Counted from the first letter of the stretch, positions 23,882 through 32,470 are shown. The stretch is 32,747 nt of DNA from Candidatus Aenigmatarchaeota archaeon (GCA_030018415.1 JASEGC010000004.1:74470-107216), one strand, 5' to 3'. Numbers and translations: made by a program. The notes: a model not told the origin generated them from the letters alone.

Positions 23882-24595
23882 ATGAGAGAGTCATCCTTAA
23901 AAATCTTCATATTTTTCATATTCTTCTTGGTTGCCTGGTTTAATGTTTTATATTTCTCTCTTTCAGAAGGAGAAATCGAAAGAATTTTTATAGGTAGGTT
24001 TGCTCCAGGTTTAAAGTTATCAGTTTTACAAGGAAGTTGGGTTAGACTATACTTCTGGATAGAAAACAGATACAACGAATCTCTGATAATTTTCTACCGC
24101 TTTGAAAAACCGTCTGGCATAGAGATTGAACACTATCCACCAAAATATTATAGCTTGGACCCAAACACAGAAATTGCTGGCAACTTGAATATCTCTGTTG
24201 ATCCATACCTAGAAAACCGTAGTTATACAATCAAGTTCTGGGTAGATACTTTCGTGAAGACAGAGAATGGGACTATCAGGAGTAATAAAGTAACTCTCAA
24301 CTTAACAGTATTAAGCAATCCCTCTCTTTTTAACGCAACTACGACAACTACAACTGTTATTACAGAAACAACTGTAGGAGAAGTTCCCATTGAAACCTTA
24401 ACAACTGTATCCACGATTGAAGCTCCTATAATAATTCCGCCAATTGAAGAAAATCATGAAAAGATATCATACAGAGAATACCTGATGATCCTTGGAGTGA
24501 TTGTCTTCCTTCTTATTATACCTTTATTGATGCTCAGAAAATTTTTGACTAAAGAAAAGGTTTCAACCTCTTTTCAAGAAAGGATTCAGGCATAG
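23882..24595 (+). CDS. Hypothetical surface-exposed membrane protein with a Thr-rich stalk
   Basis: I do not recognise the family. The 237 residues run in this order: an N-terminal hydrophobic segment (LKIFIFFIFFLVAWFNVLYF) that may be a signal anchor, an outer domain of about 110 residues with beta-strand character and several Asn-x-Ser/Thr sites, a threonine-rich linker (about 145-185), and a C-terminal membrane segment (LMILGVIVFLLIIPLLML) with a short basic tail. The layout suggests an outward-facing Ig-like domain on a stalk, as in many archaeal surface proteins. The ATG is about 27 bases after AATATTTTTA, so it may be leaderless. Its last 47 bases overlap the convergent thioredoxin gene. 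Confidence 0.65.
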   Translation: MRESSLKIFIFFIFFLVAWFNVLYFSLSEGEIERIFIGRFAPGLKLSVLQGSWVRLYFWIENRYNESLIIFYRFEKPSGIEIEHYPPKYYSLDPNTEIAGNLNISVDPYLENRSYTIKFWVDTFVKTENGTIRSNKVTLNLTVLSNPSLFNATTTTTTVITETTVGEVPIETLTTVSTIEAPIIIPPIEENHEKISYREYLMILGVIVFLLIIPLLMLRKFLTKEKVSTSFQERIQA

Positions 24596-24884
24596 CACCC
24601 ACAATCCTGTCGACTAATTTCCCAATCTTAAACACTAAAAGAGTCGGAATACTCATGATTCCATACTTCAAGGCAATCTCTTTGTTTTCGTCCACGTTCA
24701 ACTTCCCAAATACGATCTTACCAGCATATTTCTTGGCAAGACTTTCAATCACGGGCGCAAGTATTCTACAAGGAGGACACCACGGAGCCCAATTATCCAC
24801 CACAATTAAAGGATATTTTTTAACATTCTCATCAAAGTTTGAATCTGTCAACTCTATCGGTTTATCTGGATAATTTTTCTTCAC
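24549..24884 (-). CDS. trxA: Thioredoxin
   Basis: This 111-residue cytosolic thioredoxin has active site WCPPC (C36 and C39 from this start), where most thioredoxins have CGPC. Also present are the buried DNWAPW strand, NVDENKEIALKYGIMSIPT with the cis-proline, and the LLVFKIGK strand. The GTG at 24884 is chosen because GGTGA (24893-24889) lies four bases before it; that site overlaps the stop of the phosphohexomutase gene. A longer frame upstream (24941) lies wholly inside that gene. It is the third gene of the glmS operon. The 3' end overlaps the convergent surface-protein gene. Confidence 0.92.
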   Translation of the reverse strand: MKKNYPDKPIELTDSNFDENVKKYPLIVVDNWAPWCPPCRILAPVIESLAKKYAGKIVFGKLNVDENKEIALKYGIMSIPTLLVFKIGKLVDRIVGAMPESFLEKRLKPFL

Positions 24885-24888
24885 AAAA

Positions 24889-26235
24889 TCACCTCGGAAT
24901 TCTGTTAATAACATTCTCAACGAATTTTTTAATCCTTTCAAATCCTTTCTTAGTCGTTGCTTCGTAAGACATGGATATCATCGGTTCTGTGTTCGAGGGT
25001 CTGAAGAGAGCCCAACCATCCTTGAATATTACTTTCACTCCATCAAGAGTATCGATCTTGTATCTTTTCTTCTTGAACTCTTCTTTTAATTTCTTTATGA
25101 ACTGAAATTTTTTAGATTCTTTTACAGGAACTCTTAATCCCTCTGATACCTGTGAGTAATATTTTGGGAATTCATTCATGAAATCTGATATTCTTTTACC
25201 AGATTTAGTGAGATGTTCTATTATCCTCAAAATTGCAAATAAAGCATCGTCTGCACCATGAGTTTCCTTGAAATAGTAATGACCAGAGATTTCTCCGGCG
25301 AGAGCCGCATTTTCCTCGAGTATTTTTTGTGTTATGTATGTGTGTCCAACTCTGCAAACGATAGGTTTTCCATCATGCCTTCTGATAACATCCTCTATAG
25401 CTTTCGAATCCAGAGCCGTATAAACAATCTTCGATCCAGGCTCTTTTTCGAGTGCACTCTCGATTAAAATCGAAAAGATTACGCCAACATAGACTATTTT
25501 TCCTTTTTCATCGACAACAGCCAAACGGTCTCCGTCTCCGTCAGAGGCAAACCCAAGATCTGCGTTAACTTCTAAAACTTTTTTTCTTAATTCGACTAAG
25601 TTCTCATGTCTAGAAGGATTCGGTTCATGGTTCGGAAATCTTGCATTAGGTTCGCAGAATAATTCGTAAACATCTATACCAGCTTTTCTTAATATTTTCG
25701 GGTATATTCTTCCAGTTGAACCGTTGCCTGCGTCATAAACTACTTTCAAGTTTATCGGTTTTTTGATATTGACCATGCTCAACAAAAAATTTGAATAATC
25801 TTCTATCACATCTTTTTTGATTAACTTTCCTTTACCCTCAGTAAAATTTTCTTTTTCGAATATTTCTTGGATCTTGATAAGTCCAGATTCGAAATCGATT
25901 GGGATACCATCCTTATAGTAGAATTTAAAACCGTTGTATTCTTTGGGGTTATGAGATGCAGAAACGTTTACCCCACCATCACATTCTAAGCGTCTAGTGG
26001 CAAACATTAAGATTGGCGATGTTACAGTTCCTATATCGATGACAGTTGCACCTGTTGAGACTAAACCTCTGATCAATTCTTCTTTAAGTGAGGGGCTACT
26101 CAAACGTAATTCGGAACCGACAACGATTTTACCGGGGTTAAACGTTCCAAAGGCTTTACCAATCTTGAAGGCAAAATCTTCATTTATCTCTTCAGGATAA
26201 ATTCCTCGAATATCGTATGCTCTGAATACACTCAT
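24889..26235 (-). CDS. Phosphomannomutase/phosphoglucosamine mutase family phosphohexomutase
   Basis: This 448-residue alpha-D-phosphohexomutase has all four domains. The start MSVFRAYDIRGIYP is typical. The phosphoserine loop is SASHNPKEYNG with S94, the Mg2+ site is DGDGDR (D232, D234, D236), the sugar-binding loop is in AGEISGHYYF, and the phosphate-binding loop is FRPSNTEP near the C-terminus. In archaea such enzymes act on mannose, glucose or glucosamine phosphates. Since glmS lies just upstream on the same strand (32-base gap), interconversion of glucosamine-6-phosphate and glucosamine-1-phosphate on the way to UDP-GlcNAc is the likeliest role. Confidence 0.93.
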   Translation of the reverse strand: MSVFRAYDIRGIYPEEINEDFAFKIGKAFGTFNPGKIVVGSELRLSSPSLKEELIRGLVSTGATVIDIGTVTSPILMFATRRLECDGGVNVSASHNPKEYNGFKFYYKDGIPIDFESGLIKIQEIFEKENFTEGKGKLIKKDVIEDYSNFLLSMVNIKKPINLKVVYDAGNGSTGRIYPKILRKAGIDVYELFCEPNARFPNHEPNPSRHENLVELRKKVLEVNADLGFASDGDGDRLAVVDEKGKIVYVGVIFSILIESALEKEPGSKIVYTALDSKAIEDVIRRHDGKPIVCRVGHTYITQKILEENAALAGEISGHYYFKETHGADDALFAILRIIEHLTKSGKRISDFMNEFPKYYSQVSEGLRVPVKESKKFQFIKKLKEEFKKKRYKIDTLDGVKVIFKDGWALFRPSNTEPMISMSYEATTKKGFERIKKFVENVINRIPR

Positions 26236-26267
26236 TTAATATCAATTTCCATTTACTCTTTTAAATT

Positions 26268-28040
26268 TTATGGAACTGTCACTGATTTTGCAAGGTTGCG
26301 TGGATGATCTATATCACAGCCCCTTAAAACTGCAAGCTGGTAAGCCAAGATTTGAATCGGTATTATTTGTACTATAGCATTCTCTGTATTAGATTCAGGG
26401 ACTTTTACCCATGAATCAAAGATTTCATTTTCCTTAGAAGAAATTCCGATGATATAACCTCCTCTTGATTTAATTTCAATGGCATTTGAAAGTATTTCTT
26501 TCTTGTTATCTTCAGAAACAAAAACCAAACAGGGAGTTCCATTCTCTATTAAGGCTATCGTTCCATGTTTTAGCTCCCCTCCAGCAAAAGCTTCTGCATG
26601 TATATAACTTACTTCTTTAATCTTCAAGGCAGCTTCTAGAGCTGTCGCGTACTGTAAACCTCTGCCTATGCAGAACACATGCTCTTTATCCTTCAATTTT
26701 TCAGCCAATTCTTTGATCTTTTCTCTTATCGTTCTTGAAGTCAATTGATAGATGATGTTCCATAGATAATTGAGTTTTTTCTTTCCTTCTTCGTAATTTT
26801 CAGCTAAAGCATAAGCCAAGAGTGAAAGCAAAGCTATTTGAGAGGTGTAAGTTTTGGTTGAAAGAACGCAGATTTCTGGGCCAGCATGCATCATCAAGAA
26901 GGTATCAGACTCTCGGGTTAAAGAGGATCCCATAACATTGACTATAGATATAACTTTACTTCCTCTCTTCTTAGCAGCTCTGACAGCTTCTAGAACATCA
27001 TAAGTTTCCCCACTCTGAGAAACCGCTATTACCAGAGTATCGTTCGTTAGAAAATGCTCGTAATTCGGGAACTCAGAGGCTAGTATCACATTGACATGAA
27101 ATTTTGCTATCTTCGAAAAAATATAGCTAGCAGCTAAACAAGCATGATAACTTGAGCCGCATCCTATGAGAAAGATTCCTTTCGCCTTTTTAATTTCTTT
27201 CACGATATCATCTATTATTTTTCTGTCTTGCTGAACAGCTTTTTGAATAGTATCGACTTGCTCGGCAATTTCCTTCATCATGAAATGCTCAAACTCTCCC
27301 TTTTTAGCTTGTTCAGCATCCCAGCTTATTGTATCGATTTTTCTCCTAACTGGTTTCCATTCGAGTAAATTAAAAACTTTGAAATTGTTCGGAGTCAGAG
27401 TTACGAAATCATAATCAGAGAGATAAACTACTTTCTTCGTGTATTCTATGAAAGCCGGGATATCACTCGCTGCAAAATATCCATGGTCAGAAACCCCTAA
27501 GACTAGAGGAGATCCTTTCCTAGTGGCGATAATTATATTGTCATCTTTATACATGAGGAGCAATGCATAACTTCCTTCCAACTTCTTTAAGGCAATTTTT
27601 GCGGCTTCTGCGAATTTCTTTTCATTTTTCATTTCTTCCTCTACAAGATGTGGAACGACTTCTGTGTCGGTCTCACTCTTGAACTTATGGCCTTTCTTGA
27701 TCAGCCATTCTTTCAGTTCTCGATAGTTCTCGATTATTCCATTATGTACGACGACTATCGAACCAGAACAATCGGTGTGAGGGTGTGCGTTCTTCTGAGT
27801 AACTCCACCATGGGTTGCCCATCGATTGTGTGAGATTCCCGTATTTCCTTTCAAATCGAGAAAATTCAGTTTCGAAGAAACTTCTCCAACCTTTCCAACA
27901 TCTTTCTTAACGAAAATGTGTTTTTTGGAAAGAGTGGCTATGCCTACACTGTCGTAACCCCTGTATTCTAAATGCTTTAAGCCTTTAAGCAAAATTGGAG
28001 CTGCCTTCTTGTTACCTATGTAACCAATAATCCCACACAT
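26268..28040 (-). CDS. glmS: Glutamine--fructose-6-phosphate aminotransferase (isomerising)
   Basis: This enzyme makes glucosamine-6-phosphate from fructose-6-phosphate and glutamine, the first step to UDP-GlcNAc. It is 590 residues. The glutaminase domain starts MCGIIGYIG with the nucleophile C2, followed by LEYRGYDSVGIA, HNRWATHG and HNGIIENY. Two SIS sugar-isomerase domains follow (from about 285, with GCGSSYHA, VSQSGETYDVLEA and GRGLQYATALEAALK). The C-terminus DHPRNLAKSVTV is the family hallmark. It heads the glmS-phosphohexomutase-thioredoxin operon. AATATATAAA at 28096-28105 is its probable TATA box, leaving a leader of about 35 bases. Confidence 0.96.
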   Translation of the reverse strand: MCGIIGYIGNKKAAPILLKGLKHLEYRGYDSVGIATLSKKHIFVKKDVGKVGEVSSKLNFLDLKGNTGISHNRWATHGGVTQKNAHPHTDCSGSIVVVHNGIIENYRELKEWLIKKGHKFKSETDTEVVPHLVEEEMKNEKKFAEAAKIALKKLEGSYALLLMYKDDNIIIATRKGSPLVLGVSDHGYFAASDIPAFIEYTKKVVYLSDYDFVTLTPNNFKVFNLLEWKPVRRKIDTISWDAEQAKKGEFEHFMMKEIAEQVDTIQKAVQQDRKIIDDIVKEIKKAKGIFLIGCGSSYHACLAASYIFSKIAKFHVNVILASEFPNYEHFLTNDTLVIAVSQSGETYDVLEAVRAAKKRGSKVISIVNVMGSSLTRESDTFLMMHAGPEICVLSTKTYTSQIALLSLLAYALAENYEEGKKKLNYLWNIIYQLTSRTIREKIKELAEKLKDKEHVFCIGRGLQYATALEAALKIKEVSYIHAEAFAGGELKHGTIALIENGTPCLVFVSEDNKKEILSNAIEIKSRGGYIIGISSKENEIFDSWVKVPESNTENAIVQIIPIQILAYQLAVLRGCDIDHPRNLAKSVTVP

Positions 28041-28242
28041 AGCACCACTTGAATTAAAAACATCTTCTGATTGTTAGAAACTTATTAGTATGTAGAATAT
28101 ATAAATCACGTTTAAAATGCCTTTTTTAAGACTGTTTAAGCTTTTTTGAAAAGAAGTCATTTAAACATTAAACTATTAAAATATAAATTTTAGTATTATA
28201 ATTTAAAATAAAAAAATAGGCTCGTCTTTGAAAATCTTCTGT

Positions 28243-28271
28243 AGTTTTTTAATCAAGAAGGCTAAAAAACT
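28243..28271. repeat. Inverted repeat upstream of the EF-Tu domain 2-like gene
   Basis: AGTTTTTTA (28243-28251) and TAAAAAACT (28263-28271) form a perfect 9-base inverted repeat with an 11-base spacer. It lies directly before TTTAATAATC, the likely TATA box of the gene at 28302. The DNA here is very AT-rich, so chance is possible; an operator or the 3' hairpin of an upstream RNA are the alternatives. The rest of the 28041-28301 gap is AT-rich and shows no gene. Confidence 0.35.
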
Positions 28272-28301
28272 TTAATAATCTATTCATTATAAGATTATAG
28301 C

Positions 28302-28562
28302 ATGGAAGAGGAAAAAAAGCCGGTTGGAAAGATTACCCACTACTACACGAAGATAGGAGTTGCGGTTGTTGAATTGACCGATAAACTTTCTGTGGGCGAT
28401 GAAATATCGATAGAAGGAGCAAGCACAAACATCAGGCAGAGAGTAGACTCGATGCAGATAATGCACAAGAATGTTAAGACGGCAAATGCAGGAGATTCCA
28501 TAGGACTTAAGGTTGTGGATAGGGTAAGAGAGAACGACTCTGTTTACAAAATTGTGAAATGA
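28302..28562 (+). CDS. Small EF-Tu domain 2-like translation-associated protein
   Basis: This 86-residue protein consists of a single beta-barrel like domain 2 of translation GTPases: PVGKITHYYTKIGVAVVELT, then LSVGDEISIEG, then RQRVDSMQIMHKNVKTANAG and DSIGLKV. It has no GTPase domain. Such stand-alone domains are conserved in archaea and some bacteria, without a settled function. No ribosome binding site precedes the ATG. An AT-rich TATA-like stretch about 28 bases upstream suggests a leaderless transcript. Confidence 0.8.
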   Translation: MEEEKKPVGKITHYYTKIGVAVVELTDKLSVGDEISIEGASTNIRQRVDSMQIMHKNVKTANAGDSIGLKVVDRVRENDSVYKIVK

Positions 28563-28595
28563 TTTTTTCCAATCAAAAAACTTTATCTTTTAATC

Positions 28596-28632
28596 AAAAG
28601 TAACTTTAAGTTAATGAGGAAAAGTTACTTTT
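28596..28632. repeat. 12-base inverted repeat upstream of the nucleotidyltransferase pair
   Basis: AAAAGTAACTTT (28596-28607) and AAAGTTACTTTT (28621-28632) are perfect inverted repeats with a 13-base spacer. The right arm ends 14 bases before the TATA box of the gene at 28677. It could be a regulator-binding site for that promoter, or a hairpin ending the upstream transcript, though no T-tract follows it directly. Confidence 0.55.
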
Positions 28633-28646
28633 AGATAGTAGTAAAA

Positions 28647-28656
28647 TTTATATATA
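28647..28656 (+). promoter_or_regulatory. TATA box of the nucleotidyltransferase pair
   Basis: TTTATATATA is centred 25 bases before the ATG at 28677, which has no ribosome binding site, so the transcript is probably leaderless. Confidence 0.55.
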
Positions 28657-28676
28657 AGAGAAAACAAGGTTAATGC

Positions 28677-29531
28677 ATGGGATTCGAAGATGAGTTATCG
28701 GAAGAATTGAAGAAGCCCTTAGTCCTCACAAAACAAGAATTAGAAAATCGAGAGATCCCAAAAGGAGAAATCTACACCAAGATCATAGAATTCACGAATC
28801 AAATAAGAAAGGCCTATGGCGATTTGATAAAGTCTGTCCTCATATTCGGCTCTGCAGCGACAGGAGAGATGAAGAAAACTTCTGATGCTGATGTTTGGGT
28901 TATACTGGATGATACTGCCACTAAAGGCACTGAAGATCTAGAAAGGATACAAGCCCAGTTACAACTCATATCTGCGCAAACAAAGGACATTCATGTTCAA
29001 ACTACAAGTTTAACAGAATTCTGGGGATGGATGAAGAGAGGTTCTCCGGAATTGTTCAATTACCTGAGAGCTTGTTTAGTTATCTATGATACAGGCTTCG
29101 TAAAGCCTGTTCAAAGAATGCTTAAGGCAGGTTTGTTACCGCCTAGCGAAGAAACGATCAGTATCAAGGCCAGGTCAGCAGATGCTCACTTGAAGAAAGT
29201 TGAATTGGCTATGAAATCGATGATATTCGACCTCAGGTACGCTGCAACAGATGCTTGTCAGTCTGTGATAATGTACTATTACAAGACGACTCCAGACCAA
29301 AAACACATGGCTGAAGAACTCGAAAAACTCGTTAAAGAGAAAAAATTGGAAAAAGAATACATAGAAAAATTCACGGAGTTGAATGAGTTGTGGAAGGATA
29401 TAGAACACGAAGTAATCAAAAAAGTTGAGCCTAAGCATCTAGATAGAGCTATGGCTTTAGCAACGGATATAATCGAGAGGATGAAGAAGCTTTTGCCGAA
29501 GGATTTGACTGAGATAGATTTACCCTTGTGA
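28677..29531 (+). CDS. Nucleotidyltransferase-HEPN-like protein, first of a tandem pair
   Basis: This 284-residue protein has an N-terminal minimal nucleotidyltransferase domain with LIFGSAATGEMKKTSDADVW: G58-S59, then D70 and D72 as metal ligands. A third acidic residue, in KDIHVQT, follows about 30 residues on. The C-terminal half is all helical and resembles a HEPN domain (DAHLKKVELAMKSMIFDLR, ACQSVIMYYY). The HEPN RNase motif R-x4-6-H is degenerate here: WKDIEH has Trp at the Arg position. It is five bases from its paralogue. The function is unknown; related two-domain proteins are thought to nucleotidylate or regulate RNA-cleaving HEPN domains. Confidence 0.8.
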   Translation: MGFEDELSEELKKPLVLTKQELENREIPKGEIYTKIIEFTNQIRKAYGDLIKSVLIFGSAATGEMKKTSDADVWVILDDTATKGTEDLERIQAQLQLISAQTKDIHVQTTSLTEFWGWMKRGSPELFNYLRACLVIYDTGFVKPVQRMLKAGLLPPSEETISIKARSADAHLKKVELAMKSMIFDLRYAATDACQSVIMYYYKTTPDQKHMAEELEKLVKEKKLEKEYIEKFTELNELWKDIEHEVIKKVEPKHLDRAMALATDIIERMKKLLPKDLTEIDLPL

Positions 29532-29535
29532 TTAA

Positions 29536-30666
29536 ATGGAGAAAAAAGAAGAAAAAGCAAAACCAAAGACGAAGGATGAGATAGAGAGAGATGTCAACAA
29601 GTTAAAGGATAAAATCTTGGAGAGGTATGGGGATGTAGTTAAATGCATTGTCATGATGGGTTCTGTGGCTAGAGGTGAGTTCAAACCCAAGTCTGACGTT
29701 GACGTTTTCATAGTAGTCGATGACACTGTTAAAGAGATAACTCCTGAGGAAAAGAGTGAGATAGATGATACGTTGGAAAAAATGGCAACTGAAATCTCTC
29801 CTGACATATCCATTCAACCTTCTTACACTCTAACAGAATTCTGGGATTATGCCAGGGTTTGTCACCCGATCATCTACAATTTCATCAAAGAAGGGAAAGC
29901 TGTATACGATGTTGGCTTCTTCATGCCAATCAAGCGATTGCTAGAGATGGGCAAGATTCCTGCAACTAGAGAGGCTATAGAGAGCTACATGGAAGGGGCA
30001 CCAAAGAAACTAATGAGAGCGAAGACAGTTAAGTTGTTAATGCTCGCTGAAGATTGTTATTATGCTATGTTAAACACTGCTCAAGCAGTCTTGATGTTCA
30101 TGGGACTGGAGCCTCCTGTTCCGAATAAAGTTTACGATGAAGTGAAGAAGTATCTAGTCGATCCTGGCACTCTCGAGCAGAAGTATGCTGACTGGCTGAA
30201 AGAGATAATTGAAGTGAGAAAGAAGATCGAACATAAGGAATTGATGGATGTTACTGGCGCTTTTGTCGACGAATGGATCGATAAAGCAGACAAGTTCATC
30301 GAGAAGATGTTTCAGTTGCTCTCCATCCTTGAATTCAGGAAGAAAGAGAAGATCCTTGAGAGAACGCATGAGGTCATGTATAAGGCTGCCATTGCTGCTT
30401 TGAAGACTTTGCATAAACTACCGGAGAAGACGGAAGAAATACCAGATGCGTTCAAGAGAGAATTCGTCGATACAAAGCTAGTAGAGGGTTATTACTGGGA
30501 TATTTGGAATAAGATTGAAGAGATGAAAGGACTGGCAGAGAAGCAGGCTCTGGATAAAGTTCCTGATAAAGATGTCTATAAAATGAGAGAATACGTCAGG
30601 AATCTAATTCGTGACCTAGCAAAAGTGCTCAAGAAAAAAGAGAAATCAAAAAAAGAAAAGAGTTAA
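29536..30666 (+). CDS. Nucleotidyltransferase-HEPN-like protein, second of a tandem pair
   Basis: This 376-residue paralogue of the preceding gene starts with a charged helix and then the nucleotidyltransferase site MMGSVARGEFKPKSDVDVF (G42-S43, D54, D56). The third acidic position is in SPDISIQP. The helical middle (AEDCYYAMLNTAQAVLMFMG, about 175-240) contains RKKIEH, an R228-x4-H233 match to the HEPN ribonuclease motif. About 130 further helical residues form a C-terminal extension not present in the first copy. The start is five bases after the upstream stop, with GTGAT in front, so the two are co-translated. Both lack any secretion signal. The role is unknown. Confidence 0.8.
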   Translation: MEKKEEKAKPKTKDEIERDVNKLKDKILERYGDVVKCIVMMGSVARGEFKPKSDVDVFIVVDDTVKEITPEEKSEIDDTLEKMATEISPDISIQPSYTLTEFWDYARVCHPIIYNFIKEGKAVYDVGFFMPIKRLLEMGKIPATREAIESYMEGAPKKLMRAKTVKLLMLAEDCYYAMLNTAQAVLMFMGLEPPVPNKVYDEVKKYLVDPGTLEQKYADWLKEIIEVRKKIEHKELMDVTGAFVDEWIDKADKFIEKMFQLLSILEFRKKEKILERTHEVMYKAAIAALKTLHKLPEKTEEIPDAFKREFVDTKLVEGYYWDIWNKIEEMKGLAEKQALDKVPDKDVYKMREYVRNLIRDLAKVLKKKEKSKKEKS

Positions 30667-30682
30667 AACTTTTCATGGATAA

Positions 30683-30696
30683 TTTTTTAAAAATTT
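30683..30696 (+). promoter_or_regulatory. TATA box of rpl35ae
   Basis: TTTTTTAAAAATTT is centred about 28 bases before the ATG at 30718. There is no ribosome binding site, so rpl35ae is probably leaderless and has its own promoter. Confidence 0.5.
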
Positions 30697-30717
30697 CAAA
30701 ATAATTAAATTGGTAAT

Positions 30718-30975
30718 ATGCAAGGAATTATCCTAAGTTACAGAAGAGGAAGACACACGCAGAATGTCAATCAAGTGTTGATAGAATTAGAGAATGTTAA
30801 TTCTAGAGAAAAAGCTAAAGAGTTTTTACATAGAAAATTAATTTGGAAATCTCCTGCTGGGAAAAAGATCAAAGGAGAGGTCATTAATTTACATGGAAAC
30901 AAGGGCGTTGTAAGAGCAAGATTTGAAAGAAACTTACCAGGTCAAGCGATTACGACGAAAGTTGAAGTAGTTTAA
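30718..30975 (+). CDS. rpl35ae: Large-subunit ribosomal protein L35Ae (eL33)
   Basis: This 85-residue protein of the 50S subunit has the family pattern GIILSYRRGRHTQNVNQVLIE, REKAKEFLHRKLIWKSP, and the C-terminal HGNKGVVRARFERNLPGQAI. It has normal archaeal length with nothing added. The trm1 gene follows after 83 bases on the same strand. Confidence 0.95.
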   Translation: MQGIILSYRRGRHTQNVNQVLIELENVNSREKAKEFLHRKLIWKSPAGKKIKGEVINLHGNKGVVRARFERNLPGQAITTKVEVV

Positions 30976-31058
30976 GTTGAAAAAAAGTTGTAAATTTCTA
31001 CTTGGAATAAATCCAAAAATCAAGAGGAGAACAAATGAAACCATGAGAGGTTTGAGAG

Positions 31059-32216
31059 ATGCTTAAATCAGAGTTTCCTGTACGAAAAATCAGAGAAGGA
31101 TCAACAAGTTTGTTTGTACCAAACGTAGAATTTCCTCCAGGAGCATCTGTATTTTTTAATCCTAAAATGGAATTCGATCGAGATCTTGGTGTTCTAATTC
31201 TCAATAGCATAGAAAAAATGAAGGATTTGTACATCTGTGAACCGTTAACAGGGTGTGGAGCTAGAGGTATAAGGTATGCAAATGAATTAAAGAACGTGAA
31301 TGAGTGTGTAATCAACGATGTTAATCCAGAAGCTTCTAAACTTGCAGAAAAAAATGTGAGATTAAACAAACTTCAAGAAAAGGTAAGTGTTTATAATCTT
31401 GATGCTAATTTTCTAATCCTCAAATTGTTACACGAGAATGAAAGAAAATTTAATGTGATCGATTTAGATCCTTCAGGTAGTCCGATTTACTATGTTAACT
31501 CTGTGGCCAGAGCGATAAAAAATAATGGTTTAGTTGCATTTACCGCGACTGATACTGCCCCTCTTGCAGGGATCAATCCTCTGACCTGCCTGAGAAGATA
31601 CGGCATCGAAAGTTACAAAACAGATTTTTTCAAAGAATTGGGCTTAAGGATTTTGATCACGAGTGCAGTTTTGTCATTCTCTAAGTGGTCTTTTTTTCTC
31701 AAATCTTTACTTAGCTATGCGTCAGAACACTATTTAAGAGTCTTCGCTAGTGTGAAAAAGGGAAAGAGTATTGCTAGCAAGACTATTAAAGAGAACCTTG
31801 GCTACGTTAATTACTGCCCTGAATGTTTGTGGAGGAGTGTGGATGTCAACCCTATCACAGAATGTGAGTTTTGTGAGAAGAAAACAAAAATCATAGGAAG
31901 GGTATGGGTCGGTCAAATAGAAGACCTGGGTTTCATTCGATTTTGTGAGGAAGAATTGTCCAGGATAGGCTGGTTGAAGACTGGGAACAGGATAAAAAAG
32001 TTATTACATCTTCTAAAGAATGAACCCTTCCCTTTCTACTACGATGTTCATAAAGTCTGTCAGAAGCATGGCTTGAGAATACCTAATTTCAAGATTTTAC
32101 AGGAAAAATTAAGAGAGAATGGTTACAAAGCCGAGAGGACACATTTTTCAAACGTTGGAATTAAAACTGATGCACCCCTGAAAGATTTAATCAAGGTAAT
32201 TTCTGGTTGTTATTAG
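31059..32216 (+). CDS. trm1: tRNA (guanine(26)-N2)-dimethyltransferase Trm1
   Basis: This SAM-dependent enzyme dimethylates G26 in tRNA. The 385 residues show FVPNVEFPPGASVFFNPKME at the N-terminus, the SAM motif EPLTGCGARGIRYANEL, NDVNPEASKLAEKNVRLN, and the catalytic DLDPSGSP. FTATDTAPLAGINP follows. The C-terminal domain carries a zinc knuckle, CPECLW and CEFC, and ends with an SNVGIKTDAPL motif. It has normal archaeal length. AGAGG lies about eight bases before the ATG. A tiny frame ATGAAACCATGA lies just upstream and is probably meaningless. Confidence 0.95.
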   Translation: MLKSEFPVRKIREGSTSLFVPNVEFPPGASVFFNPKMEFDRDLGVLILNSIEKMKDLYICEPLTGCGARGIRYANELKNVNECVINDVNPEASKLAEKNVRLNKLQEKVSVYNLDANFLILKLLHENERKFNVIDLDPSGSPIYYVNSVARAIKNNGLVAFTATDTAPLAGINPLTCLRRYGIESYKTDFFKELGLRILITSAVLSFSKWSFFLKSLLSYASEHYLRVFASVKKGKSIASKTIKENLGYVNYCPECLWRSVDVNPITECEFCEKKTKIIGRVWVGQIEDLGFIRFCEEELSRIGWLKTGNRIKKLLHLLKNEPFPFYYDVHKVCQKHGLRIPNFKILQEKLRENGYKAERTHFSNVGIKTDAPLKDLIKVISGCY

Positions 32217-32260
32217 ATTGAATTATAATTCGTTTCAATTTGCTCGCAGAACTAGAATCT

Positions 32261-32470
32261 TTAATCTTCTATTACATGTATCTTAACGTTGACATCAGTC
32301 AATTGTTTTAAAGGAATTCTATGAGTTATGTTCAACATTTCTACCCCGAGCAATCTTCCTTTCTTATCGAAATCAACTAAGGTATCTTCATCGATGACTT
32401 TATTCTTTGCGAATTTACCTTTTTGAGATCTTATTAATGCATCAGCTTTCAAATCAATTTTTATTTTCAT
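32261..32470 (-). CDS. DUF2283-like small protein
   Basis: This 69-residue protein has the pattern of DUF2283: a basic N-terminal strand with ADALIRSQKGKFA-like residues, then DEDTLVDFDKKGRLLGVEMLN, then a C-terminal strand. Relatives are often found beside DUF4258 toxins, but no such gene is visible upstream within the window. The ATG at 32470 is preferred; GTGA lies six bases before it. An ATG at 32476 would add two residues. A TATATAAAAA-like box at about 32524-32534 suggests its own promoter with a leader of about 30 bases. Confidence 0.7.
   Translation of the reverse strand: MKIKIDLKADALIRSQKGKFAKNKVIDEDTLVDFDKKGRLLGVEMLNITHRIPLKQLTDVNVKIHVIED

Noticed and set aside
31034-31060. Short upstream frames before trm1 (ATGAAACCATGA and ATGAGAGGTTTG...) as attenuation peptides
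   Set aside because: They are only 3 and 7 codons long with no regulatory codons, and could arise by chance.
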